64,000 nt of DNA, taken from positions 1 to 64,000 of the forward strand of contig JAMXBD010001260.1 of NCBI GenBank assembly GCA_024138025.1. Reading direction: 5' to 3'. The position numbers and the translations under genes are program-made. This document shows, in pieces, positions 34,720 to 49,520 of this stretch; position 1 is the stretch's first letter; the number at the start of each line of letters is the position of its first letter. Source of the DNA: Combretum micranthum. Taxonomy: Eukaryota; Streptophyta; Magnoliopsida; Myrtales; Combretaceae. The notes under the pieces are model-generated. The model was given only the letters and a program-made list of their open reading frames with translations, was not told the origin of the DNA and ran no database searches.

Positions 34720-36487
34720 ATCTTAACTTTGAAAACTAGTTTATTTCTTGGTTTTGTCATAGAGTTGAAAAGAGTTTAATCTTTAAGCTTTTTTTTAGAA
34801 CTTTGAAAACTAACATATTATTTTACTAAAACTTAGGTTACCATAATATACAAAAAAGTATTTATTTCTTATGTTTCCTTGGTAAAGCTATTTGTATTAT
34901 TTAAGAAAACTTTGAGAAAACTCTATTTCTATATTGTTGATAATAACTCCATTATTTTGTGACAAGTTACATAATAGAAAATTTAGTTTTAAGTTTCTTT
35001 AATAAAGTAAAATTCTACTTTTAAATTAGTTGAGACAATATCATTATGTAGATGCAATGATTATGAGCATATAAAATAATAAGAACATGAGAAAATACTA
35101 GAAACAAATAATAATAAGCAAGATAATAAAATATCAAGTATTGGGAACTTTAGTTTCATCAAGGTATCCCGGTCAAGTATTGGAAGCCTTAACTTCATCA
35201 AGGTAAAGAATAGACTAGTCCCAAAAGAATAAAGAAAATAAAGAAAATATTGTTTTAACTTGATATGGACAAGTCTAAGACTAGAAAGACTAGTTTTAAA
35301 GAAATAGCATGAAATAAATAAATTGCAAAGCATGAAATTAAATAACAAGTGAGCTTATAGAATTTTGGAGTGAAATTTAGATAATTAAATTAATTGAAGA
35401 AGAAAATAATTGAAGAGAAGAGAGAAAGTGTGGACGGCAATGGGGGGAAAAGAGAGAGAAAATGATTAAAAATTAATTTTAGAAGAAAAGTGTAAGAGAA
35501 GTTTGATAATATGTAGTGTAAAATTTTTATGGGAAAAGAAATTTGTAAGAAATATGTATGTAGGTGTAAGAATAGGTAGTAAGAAAAAGTAGAGATATAT
35601 GAATAGTAGAAAAGTACTATGAATAGTAAACTAGACAATTAAATATTAATAAAAATATGTGTATAAATACATATTTATAAATTTTAGCTACCAAAAAATT
35701 CTAAAACTGATATTTTTGAAAATTTTATATTTTTATGAGTCTATTGGTATTTACAGAATATTTTTTTCATCCAGTGTACGAGGGCACGCTTTTTGAAAAC
35801 TGATCCCGTTCAAATCCGAAGGACATTAAAAATTCGCGAATCTGATATTTTTAAGCTTTCCTATATTATTACGAACTATTATCAATAATTATTTTCATTT
35901 CGTTGTTTAGGGTTTAAGAGCACAGGAATGTTGGATCTTAAACACTGGGGTTTATTGTAAAGTTTTGTTGACTTTTAGGGTTTTGGTTTGACTTCGGTTT
36001 TGTTGAGTCATTCATAAGACAAAATTTTTGGAGTTTTGACCGTATTATATTTTTAGTTCGATATCTATGATTTATCTCATTTTATTTATGATTATTTAGT
36101 AGTTTTTAGTTCTCGGGATCGTTTAACCGAGTCTAAGGTTATGAGTTGACTTAGTTTGACTTTTGGTGAAAATTGAAAATTTTTATTCCAAAATTCACCG
36201 AGGGTTTTAAGATCTTAATATTTTGTTGTCAAGCGTTATTTGAATATATGGTTTTGATTTGCGTTTTAGGAATCGGTAGATGATTTGATTGGCGTATGAT
36301 GTTGATTCAACCGATAGTTGGATTTTATATTTTGTTTCAAGGGTTCTCGTTTTCTCAAGACTAAGAATTCTCGTTTTTGACCTTATTTAGAATTAAGTTT
36401 TAACTTGGTTCATATTTAGGGTTTCGATTCCGATGTTTGACTCTTAGGATTATTTTCTAAGAATTATGAAATTTTCAGGGGTTTACA
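34720..36487 (-). repeat. Ty3/gypsy 3' LTR (left border uncertain)
   Basis: On the minus strand the right border reads TGTAAACCCCTGAAAATT. It is preceded by AGTTTTGAGGACAAAACTT and GGTGGGTAGGT, the end-of-ORF/polypurine context typical of plant gypsy elements. Inside the block a minus-strand TATA-like word lies near 35,655, followed by a pyrimidine-rich leader. The left end could not be fixed, and no second LTR copy is visible in the window. Confidence 0.5.
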
Positions 36488-37539
36488 ACCTACCCACCTT
36501 AAAAAAAGTTTTGTCCTCAAAACTTGTTATATGTAAGTAAACTTGTAGAACTTGATGACAGATTGTATGTCGTATTTCATCAATATTCTTGATATTTGGA
36601 ATTTCGTCTCACTTTTATTTGTTAAGTCTACTTGGAACGGTATTATGATTTCATTATGTTGTTTCCTTAGTCTCCATATATCTTGACACCTTCTTTAGTT
36701 TCACTTCCATAAAAAGGTTTGGAAGTTTATTGTTGTTTTTGTATTTCTTCTTTCGTAATTTCTATTTCTCGTTTATCTTTAGTCAATGGCATTGGAATTT
36801 CGTTAATTCTGTGCGTTTAATATTCTATGCAATATAGCATATATAAAATCAATAAGATTTGGTTTTAGCGACTTTCAACCTTCACTTTAGTTGACCTTTT
36901 TGAAGAGTCTCAAACTCAACTAAGATGACAGATGACTGACGACTCGCCACTTGACTTGACTCAATTTTTGAACTAATGACGACTCAATATGACACGACAC
37001 TAGTACATTCACTTAACAAAGGAAGGTTGTGAATTTCGCTTTTCCATTCTTATGTGAGTATATATATAATATGCATGTATAAAATACGCAATGTTCATAC
37101 TCATTCCATTCTTAAAGATATTGTTGTTTCATTATTTACGTAATCATCTTGACAAGGTTTGAGATTAAGATGTTTCATTAGTTTTGGAAAAATTTGGAAA
37201 TTGTATGTTGAGATTTTATCATCATTGGTTCTAGCCTTTAGTGGTAATAGTTAAGCTTTTGATGTATGGCATTTGATTTGATTTCTTCTTTTGATATGTG
37301 CTAAATTTTTTACGATCTTATATCTATTCATTCTGTATTAGGGGGGGAAAAGGTGACAATTACATAATCTATGGTCATTACTAGAAAACTGTTCCTTTGG
37401 TCCTAGCAGTATAAAAAGAAATCTAACATCTAAGGGTATGTTGGTAACCTGATATCGAATCGCATCCGTGACTATCGTCCTCTTCCAATGTAGCGAATTC
37501 TATCTCTTTGTGGTTGGCTTCCTCGCAAAACCATTATCC

Positions 37540-38620
37540 TTATAGGTTGTACACACATACTCCTTGAAGGGGTATTACCGAATATCTCCCGTTCCTGCTA
37601 TCATTTCCATTTTTTGTGTTATCCGTATTTTTCTTCTTAGGGCGCTGCTTGACAATATGTCCTGGTTCCTTACAGATCAAGCAGATAGTAGAGATTTTCT
37701 TTAGACATCTCAGGACTTTGTGATTCGGACTTCCGCAGTAGTAACACTTGTGTTGTAGCTTGAGACACTGTCTTGGTTGGTGTTCCCCTTTGCATTTCCA
37801 ACATTGGATATCTGGTTTCTTTTTATCCCTCTTTTTACTCAGGTTGACTGATGGTTCGAACTCATTGACTTTGAGGCTTAAGCTAGGTCCACTTATAGAT
37901 TCTTCCTCAATTATCATGACATTCTTTTCCGTCCTTCTCCTCTTCTTAGCATCTTCCACAATTCGTGCTCTTTCTACTAATTCTCGGAAATCTTTGATGT
38001 CAAACTCTATCAACTTTATACAAAGGTCTTCGTCCAATCTCTCCAAGAATACTTGCCTCTTGAGTTCCTCGATATTCTTATATGATTCAGAGGCATATTG
38101 TAACAGCCTACTAAACTCTGTTTCATATTGCTCAAGACTATGGCCTTCTTGAGAGATACTTAAGAAATCTGCACTATATTGGACTCTCAAGCTTCTAAGG
38201 AAAAAGTTTTCCAAGAATTCATACCTAAATATTTCCCATGTGATTGGCAGTAGCAGCTCTTTACTTTTAGATTCTCACCATATCCTCGCATTGAACCTCA
38301 GCATAAAAGTACCATATGTAAGCTAAAGGTGTTGTAGTACTTCAAAAGCTTTGAAGGATCGCTCTATTTGTGCTAACCAATCCCCAGCTTCATTTGGTTT
38401 TTCAAAAGCTCCATCAAAATATCGATTGCACTTGATGAACTCTAGCAACATACTTTGGTAAGGTTTTAGTGACAGTAGATCAGTTGGTGTCATTTCAATT
38501 GGTGGTATTGGAACTTCTGGTGTCGCTTCTTGTGCAGGTACTGGTGTGGGCATAGCATGAGCTTGTTGTATGAAATCCCTTATGAGTTTGGCAAGTTGTT
38601 CGATGTTAGCTTGGTCCACT
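37540..38620 (-). pseudogene. Ty3/gypsy gag with triple zinc knuckle
   Basis: Two minus-strand frames: 38,323-38,619 (98 codons, Gln/Pro-rich N-terminus, then a Phe-Asp-Gly-Ala and Trp-Leu-x-Gln-Ile-Glu block opening the gag domain) and 37,540-38,214 (224 codons, rest of the capsid domain with FxRLLQYASES and FLERLDEDL blocks). The second carries three knuckle-like motifs: CWKCKGEHQPRQC, CYYCGSPNHKVLRC and CLICKEPGHIVKQ, the last lacking its final Cys. They are separated by a frame break at about 38.2-38.3 kb. Gag packages element RNA. No protease, RT or integrase follows before the LTR, so the element cannot move alone. Confidence 0.75.
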
Positions 38621-38830
38621 CGTGGTTGATTTGGTTGTTGAGGTCCTTCCTAGTTCTCAGGTTCTATAGGGGGTATTTCTGGTTCGCGTTGTGCACAAGT
38701 GCATCTCCTATATGTTCTACAGGTTTTATTAAGCTTGTGTGAGATTCTTGAACTTTATTAAGTCTTAAATGTTTTTCGAAAAAACACTTAAAGAAACAAG
38801 CCAAAAGAGATCAAGTACGGAAATGCGTAA

Positions 38831-38851
38831 AATATATATATATATATATAT
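38831..38851. repeat. (AT)n microsatellite
   Basis: A run of about 22 bp of alternating A and T. Confidence 0.8.
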
Positions 38852-39359
38852 AGAGCAAAATATTGAAAACTAGCTGAAATCAAGGTAATAAAAAGAAATT
38901 TATATCATTAAAACAAATACATGAAAACAAAAGGAAGGTTTAAATTCTTCCTTTACAAAAGTTCAAAGAAAGGATGCAAAACATGGTTAAAATTTCGAAT
39001 CATTATATAGATAATATTTACATCATCGTTAATCTTTTAATAAAAGCGTTACTCCTATCGGTATATTAAGGCTTTTACGAAAGGTTTAACTTCTGTTTCT
39101 GCTTCAGATTGCTCTTCATAGGATAGGAACATTTCCTTGATAATTTGAGCCTATTGATCCCTCAACTTTATCATCAAGAGCTTTTTCTTTTCCTGTGTAG
39201 TGAGATATTGTGGTAGGATCTTTAGATGAAGTTCCACATTCTTTCTTAGATGAGTCATCTCCTTTAGGGAATAGGGTGGGGTCGTCCTATAGACCTTGCA
39301 ACTTTATTTCTTTACATATATAGAGATGCGTCACTTTGCACATGTAGCACGTTTCTTTA

Positions 39360-39980
39360 GCATTTGTGGGTAATTTCTGGTCTTACAAATGAGGCGTCTG
39401 CATACGTAGCATTCTCTCGTCATGGTTGGGCAAATGTTGGCACCATGTCTTCCTTTTGCGTAACCAAAATAGATAGTACCATTCTTCTTAGGACAATCAC
39501 GGATTGTGTGATCGTTGTTTCCACAAAAGTAACACTTGTTCTGCAGTCGTGGGCAACGTTTGGGAAAATGTCCTTTCTTACACTTCCAACATTTGAACTT
39601 AGGAGTTATGGAATCCTTAAGAGGTTAGAGTTGTTTATGCTTCTTAGCCTTGGGTTTTGGATTGGCCATGAAGGAAAGCACTTGAGATACTGGTGTTGCT
39701 CTAAGTTGGGCTCTTATAACTGGAGCGGGCAGAGGTCGTGGGTACTTGTTGCATATATGCTCTTATCGTCTTTCTAGACGTCTCATAGTCGTTAAGTGTT
39801 CTTGAGTTAGATCTTGTGGTGGGGGCTCCTTGTTCTTGTTGTTCTTCGAGAGGGATGCTCGCTTGCGGCATAACTTCCTCGGGTAGCTTCCTAGAACCAA
39901 ACGAAGTGATCGCATTAGATATTTTCTTCAATTTGGGTTTTATGCACACGTTGTTTGTTTTTAAAGAAAAGAGAAGCATT
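39360..39980 (-). pseudogene. second gypsy gag zinc-knuckle fragment
   Basis: Minus-strand reading gives a basic Arg/Ser/Thr-rich linker (open frame 39,701-39,979) and then CWKCKKGHFPKRC and CYFCGNNDHTIRDC at about 39,590-39,480, followed by a decayed third knuckle. It is related to but clearly different from the gag at 37.5-38.2 kb, so it comes from a second element or a diverged duplicate. Many stops. Confidence 0.6.
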
Positions 39981-40069
39981 ACGGGCTTTTACCGTCCGAT
40001 CGTAGGCACTTGATATTATTTACCTAAGGGTCTTCTTTATAAAAGAGGTATTACACTAATTTTGTTTTT

Positions 40070-40205
40070 AATTGGTTGCCAATGCCTGATGCCTCTTGGA
40101 TTTATAAAGCACTCCTTCTACCAAAGATCAAACTTCTATATTGGAAAAGCCTAAATGACTACTTACCTGTGGGTCAAAACATATATAGCCTACTAGTAAT
40201 AATCC
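40070..40205 (+). pseudogene. possible LINE zf-RVT fragment
   Basis: A 73-codon open frame begins with Asp-Ala-Ser-Trp-Ile-Tyr and Pro-Lys-Ile-Lys-x-x-x-Trp-Lys-Ser-Leu then Leu-Pro-Val-Gly, which resembles the zinc-binding region after the RT of plant LINEs (Trp, Pro-Lys-Ile-Lys, Trp, Leu-Pro-Thr). Only about 40 residues are recognisable and the Cys residues are missing. It could be chance. Confidence 0.3.
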
Positions 40206-40299
40206 AAGACACATGTCCAAATGAAAATTTACAACGTAAGCCTAAATTCACTTATATAGACTATTCCCCACAATCCAAAAGATTTGGAAAAATTTGAGT

Positions 40300-41590
40300 A
40301 CAATAATTATGAAAACTCTAATCCACAAAAATTTCAATAGTGGTTGACTTTTAATAGTGTAGTGCATGAGCGCTAGTCATCATCGACATTTGCATCTAAG
40401 CTAATAATACTCAACTTTACAATCTAGCTAGACTAAAGAGACAAAAATAATAAAATCTTCAAAGGATGTAGCCACAAGGATTCAATACAACATGAAGCTT
40501 GTGCACTAGCAAATGAATTGTGGACATTACTAAGAGAAAAGAGGCAAAGATATCAAATTGAAAACCAATACATCACTTGAAATATGCCATAGATGGTATG
40601 GCTACAGCACTCTTCAGTAATTCATTAATTTATGGCGAGTTGAACTGACTGCAAATGCATTAAGTAATTACAATTCCATATCTTGATTAACATTAAGACC
40701 TACATGATGGTCTGTTTACATTGTGATTGAGCACCATGGCTTTGTTCTATTGTTAGAGAACTTGGTGTCTCTTAATCCACCATTTTGCTTATCTACTACA
40801 GTAGTGTTTTAAGACCATTTCTTGCCTACTATCCTTTTTTTTTTTTTTTTCCAAAAGCACATGAAAGTTGATTACCATTTTACTTAAAAGATGATTACAA
40901 AACAAACTACTCAAGTGCGAATGCAAGATTTAGGATAAAAATAAATAGTTTTGGTAACTATTAGGCACATAGGAAACATTACTCTTAAAATCTAGATAAT
41001 CGTAATTATAGTGATATGATGCTCTGAAGAGTGTTATGTTTTAGATTTGATAAAAGATGATTTAATAGGTGTTGGAATAAAAAAAAAAAATTCAAGCTAG
41101 ATCTTAAACTAAGGTTAATAATTTACATTGATGGGCTAATCTTTTTTTAGAAGAAGCATCAAATGTGAAAAGGTTTAATTCATATACAAGCTGGAAAGAT
41201 GGATCATGCTTAGAATGGTTGAGCAACTCTAGGTAATGCTTAATCGATTAAAATGTAAAACTTGAGATGAATGAACTCCACTCGGGCTTAAACAACTAAA
41301 ACTTAAGATTGATCATCCAAACTCCTTTAAAAATGTAAGTGTGTTATTTTGTGGTATTAGTTAGAGGAGGATTTGTTCCACTGAAAGAGTCAGATTAGAA
41401 TATTAGCTGATGTTTGTTGTTTATAATTCTTGCCTTTCCACTCTTTACTAATAATGTGCTCGCACTGTTCAACTGAAATAGTTATTAAACACTTGGCATT
41501 ATTGGTTGCGTTACGAGGTTGATCGGCTAGTTGGGTCGGTTGAGATACGCGATTAAGTGTTATTATAACTAGATTGATTAACACAATCAT
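40300..41590. other. intergenic, no recognisable gene
   Basis: AT-rich; short chance ORFs only. Confidence 0.55.
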
Positions 41591-41593
41591 CAA

Positions 41594-41653
41594 GTCGCTT
41601 TGGCCGAGTGGTTAAGGCGTGTGCCTGCTAAGTACATGGGGTTTCAGGCGACG
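41594..41653 (+). pseudogene. tRNA-Ser(GCT) pseudogene, T-arm deleted
   Basis: Identical to the intact gene at 57.1 kb over the acceptor 5' strand, D arm, anticodon arm (CTGCTAA loop, anticodon GCT) and the start of the variable arm. It then skips 22 nt, the rest of the variable arm and almost all of the T arm, and rejoins at the acceptor 3' strand AGGCGAC. Length is 60 nt instead of 82. A 2-nt match (TC) at the break suggests a microhomology deletion. It cannot fold into a tRNA, and the internal B box is gone. Confidence 0.9.
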
Positions 41654-41659
41654 AATTCA

Positions 41660-42910
41660 GTTTTTGGTTACTTGTTTATGCTTGCAACGGCTTTCGGTCT
41701 GTATATGGAATTTCACTCTACATGTCATCTCTTTTTGTAACACCAGCAGCATAGTTATGCTATTAACCCAGTTTATTAAGCATATTCCAACATATCATGC
41801 TTTTCAATTTTGTTATCAGCTACACTAGTGATCTTACAAAATTGAACTAAACGATATTGACTTATGATTGGAAATTACTTGCGATAAGTAATAACCATCT
41901 TGAAAGATTATAAAAATCAACCAATCTTTTAATGCCATCATCTTTCCAATTCTTTTTATATTTTTAATTTCATCAAAATGAAGGTAACTCTTTTAATTTT
42001 CATTATATCTTATTATTACCATTATTATAATTTTGTACTTCAAACAAAAACAATAATTAATTGATCTTTTCATTTTTCACTTAATCTTTGCTTGGGAACC
42101 TATATTTGTCGAATTGAAAATGGAGAAAACACTTCTAATGGGATGATTATCATATGTCATTCATATTGATAGGTTGGCTACTAGAAAATTGGGCTCCATG
42201 AAGTGATTGACTTAGTCGACATATTATATATAAAAATTTGTATGTTCATCAAACAACATGTCAAAGGAAAAATATATGTTTTCTTGTCCGGAAGCTTGGC
42301 ATCTATTTTTAGAAATAAATAGAATGTTGAAATTTTAATTCAAAACATATGGTATAACCCTAATGTACTTATTATGATTAACTAACCCACATTGAACTAT
42401 TGAATGAAACAAGTTAATTCAATTCAAATATGGATAAGTTAGCATTTCTATGGCATACATTTTTTGGTATGGTTTGCCCTTGAATCAAATCAAACCTAGT
42501 ATGAGGGGTTTTTCCTTTTCCTTTTTTTTTTTTTTTGTGTTTTCCATGGGGGCTGTATATCTGACCATTTGATTTAGTTTGAAAAAGAGGAAGAAGAGAA
42601 AAATTGGTCCAATCCGATGTATGATGCAAACCATTTTCACCATATTTTTAAAAGCCCAACTAACTAAATTGTCATTAGGAATGTTGTGTGAGGGTTGTGC
42701 GTATAGGATGACCAACAATCGACTCTTGTTATTACTAATAAGAACGTTGGCGCTACAGCCTACAATATATCTTCATCAAAGATGATGTATGTGAAAAACC
42801 ATTCCTCTGAAATCTACATGGAAAAATTGCCTACTCAAGAAGATAGTGGCATTGAACCGAGGTACTAAATCAACCATGGTTTTGAGCTTTTCCATTTTCA
42901 TGCTTAAAAC
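41660..42910. other. intergenic, no recognisable gene
   Basis: AT-rich with poly-T/poly-A stretches (e.g. near 42,520) and chance Lys-rich ORFs. The first 20 bp after the tRNA pseudogene resemble the sequence beside the intact tRNA at 57.04 kb; similarity then ends. Confidence 0.5.
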
Positions 42911-42916
42911 CGAATT

Positions 42917-43905
42917 ATCTATATTATTAAAACCAAAAGGCGACTTTTTGGTGTCTTTAATGTAGATATAATTTTTAATATATAATTTGACAAAAATGAC
43001 TCCTGCTTTCTTCTTCTTCTTTTTTTTTTTTTTAATTTCAAGCACATATAGAAACTTTTTTTTTTTTTCCTTTCAAACTTTCAAAATTGGTCCAAGTTCT
43101 TTTATGATTTGCTTATGGTCAAAGGACTATTAAAACGTAGAAAAAGGTCACCAATCATCATTATTATGATCAAAATGACCATTATAATGCAATAAAGGTC
43201 ATCAATCCTCATTATTATGGTTAAAATAACCATTGTGGTCATAATTACTTTGCCATAAATTACATTTCTCCACTAATATAAATAGGAGCAATCAATTCCT
43301 CTTCAAATCACCATCTCAATTTTAGAATGAGATCTCTCCTCAGAAAGAAAAGAAAATCTGATAAAACGATTCAAAAAAAACCAGTCCTAAATCTTATAGG
43401 ATTTTTAGTAGTTAGATGAATTGGATACCTTATAACGACCTGCTCACTTGCATTTCTATATCGGTTTTCTTCTTTCGCACTTGCTAAGAAGGGGAGCTAG
43501 AAGTTTCATTACGTTTTGCAATTTTAGAAACGTAAAAAATTATCAAAATCTGGAGAAATGAAGTAAAAAAAAAAAAGGAAATGAAAATGAAAAAAAAAAA
43601 AGAAGAAAATCTATTTATCTATATATCCTATATTATTAGACAAAGCAGCATATTTGGTGTCTTCAAGATTTATAACATTTTTATTATCTTATTATATTCT
43701 AAAACCACCCTTTCATGTCTTTGCTTGATTGGTGGATTAGTTTTTATTCATAATTTCAAAAAATCTATATTATTAAAGCCAAAAGCATGTTTGGTGTCTT
43801 TAGAATTTATAACATTTTTATTATCTTATTATAAATTTCTAAAACACCCTTATGTCTTTGCTTAATTGATGGGGTTAGTTTTTATTCAAAATTTCAAAAA
43901 ATGAC
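42917..43905. mobile_element. Helitron-like 5' termini and duplicated segment
   Basis: ATCTATATTATTAAA, the usual start of plant Helitrons, occurs at 42,917 and about 43,762, with a variant (ATCCTATATTATTAGA) at about 43,625. Each is followed by (C/G)AAA and TTTGGTGTCTT. The last two copies lie 140 bp apart and continue similarly through ACATTTTTATTATCTTATTATA, so they are a tandem duplication of one terminus. A CTRR end with hairpin was not found, so no full element is delimited and no helicase gene is seen. Confidence 0.5.
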
Positions 43906-44012
43906 AGTTTTTCATATCATAATTTCTCATAATATTTCTACCTAATATTCCATATTTCCATGTGATTGTTGACACCCCTTTCACCTTACATTTCTTTTCA
44001 TTTTTTTTTCTT

Positions 44013-44015
<3 letters not shown>

Positions 44016-44083
<68 letters not shown>

Positions 44084-44085
44084 AT
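44016..44085. repeat. compound microsatellite (CT)n(CA)n
   Basis: About 40 bp of CT followed by about 28 bp of CA. Confidence 0.9.
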
Positions 44086-44090
44086 ATGCC

Positions 44091-44800
44091 CATGGTCATT
44101 ATAGATTATTAGTTGTCCGAATTATAATAAACACATTCTATTGTAAATTATTGAAGTAACGTCTCTTTACGATTTTTCATTCTAACTTTAATTGTTTACT
44201 ATCAACCTAATAAACAAAGATATTTATTTGTCTGTATGGGCTTTGGTAGAAGCACATTTTACAAGATGTTTCAATTTTATGTTAAACGGCATTGATTTAG
44301 AATTATTTTGTCATCAAGGTTCCAAATATATCTCATTAGCATTTTTATCATCAATTCAATTTGCAATTTTTATTGATTCATATGATTTGGGATAATTTAT
44401 ACGATGTTAATGTGCATTTTAAACAGAAGTTTTTATAACTTTTACTTGCTTAGCTTAAATTTTTGTATCTCCCTTTCTCCTACTGCCCACATTCCTTTTT
44501 TTTTTTTAATCTATTTTTCATCATTTCTAATGATGGAATTATAGATTATTGGTTGTCTTGATCAGTAAACACAATTTATTGTGGATTATCTAAGTAATTT
44601 TTTTTTGTGATTTTTCATTCTAACTTTAATTGTTTACTATTATCCCGAATTAAGTGTTTGTGTGGATAGCACTTTTTACAGCATGATTTCTACATTCTTT
44701 TGAAATTATTTTGTCATCAAGGTACTTATTATATCTTATTAGTTAATCGGTTTGCAATTTTATTAATTTATATGATTTGGTTAATTTATGCAATGTTAAT
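44091..44800. repeat. diverged direct repeat, spacing about 430 bp
   Basis: 44,091-44,410 and 44,545-44,800 share TTATAGATTATT(A/G)GTTGTC, TTTTTCATTCTAACTTTAATTG, TTATTTTGTCATCAAGGT and TATATGATTTGG in the same order. They may be internal repeats of the Helitron-like element just upstream. No coding capacity. Confidence 0.6.
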
Positions 44801-45096
44801 TACTAAAGTTGTTTTAAATGAATTAATATGTGTTTAGCGCTGAAAATTCTTATTGTTTGCTTTAAACTTATATTGTGTCTATGCAATATTTTATATTTAT
44901 AGTTATATTTACAAAATTGAAATTTACTTGCACATATGATGTGATAAGGATATGAAATTAAATTAAGTCGATAAATAATTTATTTAATAATTTTTAATGA
45001 TTGATTTATTATAAATTATAATTAAATGATTTTTCCATTTTATATTTTCAATAATTTTTATTTATTTTGAGACGTTTCATGGGTGCACCATTTGCT

Positions 45097-45143
45097 TATA
45101 TATATATATATATATATATATATGGAGAGAGAGAGAGAGAGAG
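45097..45143. repeat. compound microsatellite (TA)n(GA)n
   Basis: Contiguous TA then GA repeats. Confidence 0.85.
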
Positions 45144-45871
45144 TTATAGTCTTTCCTTTCTGCCTAAGTTTTTCTTTTTTTTCTTTCTAATATATATTAC
45201 ATCCCACATATCGATTTGGTTCATTTCCTTGAACCAAACAGTGAACCAGCACCTTAGGTTCAAACCAAAACATTTAAAAAAAAAAATTGGGACAATGACT
45301 TTTTAATTTGATCCTATAAAATTTAATAATAGTCCTGTCCATTTTTTCTCCCAACATAACTGAATATCTTTTAACTCCTCAAATCCACGTATCCATAATA
45401 AGCTGATTTCAATATCCATAGATAATCACTTTTTCATTAAATAAAAATTTTCAGACCCGCTATGTTTACTACTATTATCACCGTCATCAATCCATGACGC
45501 TAAATAACGCATACAGCATCATGTACGTCTATTTTTAAGAATATAGACTCTTAAAATAATCATGATAAAAAAAAAAAAGAAAAAAAAAATGATTTTTTAA
45601 AGTTCAATACCATTCTATTTCATGTTGTTACCCTTTGTTTGAGTTTTATCATCCCTTCTATGGGATTTGCACCGGTCGGATATATCTTGCTCCCTAAGAA
45701 ATCATATTACTCCCAAGTAGGACAAGTAGAGTTAAGAAAACATGCTGGTGCATCCAGCCAGGCTTTATATCCCAACTCCTTTACGAATACTCGTATCAGT
45801 TGACTGCTTTTCTCGGTCAATGCATCTTCACCAACCACTAGCCATTAACCAAGACATACAACATCCTAGAG

Positions 45872-46054
45872 TTAAAAAGCCAGCTCACCGGAAAGGACAC
45901 AGATTGGCTCAAAATCCATCCCAATTGAGGATGGAAGCTTTTTGTTCTGGCTAACTGGCACTAAAAACATAAGCAGCAAATAAACAGCAATCACAAGAAT
46001 AACTGGCAGTACCAAGGTAGGTCCGATCCATTTGAACAACTGCCTATACATCAT
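45872..46054 (-). CDS. unidentified short hydrophobic ORF downstream of RBX1
   Basis: 60 codons on the minus strand. After MMYRQLFKWIGP comes about 20 hydrophobic residues (a likely membrane span), then a polar end. Base composition is closer to coding than its surroundings. It is on the same strand as RBX1, 400 bp after its stop, and is not part of the inverted duplication. It could be an exon of a separate gene, part of a long 3' UTR, or chance. I do not recognise it. Confidence 0.2.
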   Translation of the reverse strand: MMYRQLFKWIGPTLVLPVILVIAVYLLLMFLVPVSQNKKLPSSIGMDFEPICVLSGELAF

Positions 46055-46207
46055 AATTCATTGTTAAAAGAACTAAAAGAAACACATCGCGCACAGTGAA
46101 TAACAGGAATTCAGACAGCGATACAAAAGTAAGCTGATGTCATTCAGCATGAAATTTGAAACATATTCCTACTCTCATAGTACATGCACCATGCACAACC
46201 TGCATAT

Positions 46208-46223
46208 AAAAGGGAGGGAGGGG

Positions 46224-46262
<39 letters not shown>
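46208..46262. repeat. GGGA/GA microsatellite
   Basis: GGGAGGGAGGGGGAGGGA followed by about 18 GA units, near the outer end of the left duplication arm. Confidence 0.85.
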
Positions 46263-46265
<3 letters not shown>

Positions 46266-46466
46266 AGTTTGTCACAGCCCATCAATATTCCAAGATTCAT
46301 TCAGTAAGGGACATGCTATGTGCCTAAGGTAAGCAATAAAAATATTGTTTATACAAAAGACTTCCACATCCATATAAATCCCATTATCAGAAGGAAAATA
46401 AGGAACGCAAGGGCACTGAAGACTTCAACTGCACAACCCCAAGAGACACATGGTTGTCCAATAGCT

Positions 46467-48707
<2,241 letters not shown>

Positions 48708-48830
48708 GGTTGCGCAAATTTGGAAAAAAATTAGGGCAGAGGGGTGAGGACGGAGCGTGCAAAATGGGGTTGGGTCTTTGGCAAAAACGGTTCTTTCCTT
48801 GTAGCCCGACTTTTAATATATGGTAAAGTG
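48708..48830 (-). promoter_or_regulatory. RBX1 core promoter and 5' UTR
   Basis: On the minus strand a TATA-like word (ATATATTAAAAG, about 48,812-48,823) lies about 110 bp before the ATG. The region just upstream (about 48,798-49,520) is duplicated at 51,680-52,459 but is absent next to the right RBX1 copy. Confidence 0.5.
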
Positions 48831-49520
48831 GGTAGAAATCTTAAAGAGTGGCTACAAACAGATATCCATTCTTAAAATCATAAATTTTTGTAGCTATCTA
48901 CTCATTGTTATCGATTAATGTCTCTTGGTTAACTTTTCTTGTTATAATAACTTATGGATAATAATATTTTATTACAATGTATTTTAAATATTACCTTCTA
49001 TTAATATTAATTATTACTTTAATGGAAAGTTACGATAATTCAATTAGGAAATTTAAATCAGTAAGATCAGATGTGATTTGGTTATAATAACATTAATATT
49101 ATACTAACTCTTTGGGTAAATTAAAGAATTCTCTCCACAACATAGTAAAAGTTGTCTATTAATGTCTCTTCATTGTTATTTTTGGCTATAAATATTTTCT
49201 AAAATTCACAATACTTCTAAAAAATAATATTAGCACAAAGATACACGATCAAACATTTAACACCAAAAATCATTCAATTAAGAAAGATATATTAAAAAGA
49301 TGATATATTTAGTTTCATAATATACCTATTATTATAATGCATAATTTCATAAACTTTTTTTGTCATCGTTATTGTTTTACTCATTTTGAAGATCCGATCC
49401 TTTCAAACATTACCTATAAATATTGCCTCTTAATTTTTTTTTCTGGTCATGTACTTTTTCATTTTGACCATTTAAAAACTCTTAATCTTAATACATTTTG
49501 TAAAGATCCCACCTTTTAAA
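48798..49520. repeat. direct repeat D1 (RBX1 upstream region)
   Basis: Same orientation as 51,680-52,459. Shared words are GGTAAAGTGGGTAGAAATC, TTAAAGAGTGGCTAC, ATCTACTCATTGTTATC, AAGATCCGATCCTTTCAAAC and CATGTACTTTTTCATTTTG. D1 lacks about 100 bp (equivalent to about 51,752-51,840) that is present in the second copy. The repeat ends at TAAAGAT in both copies. Confidence 0.85.

Noticed and set aside
35390..35638. 82-codon hydrophobic minus-strand ORF
   Set aside because: Lies in the pyrimidine-rich leader part of the gypsy LTR; composition alone explains it.
43886..44159. Cys-Val and Ser-Leu repeat ORFs
   Set aside because: Translations of the (CT)n(CA)n microsatellite.
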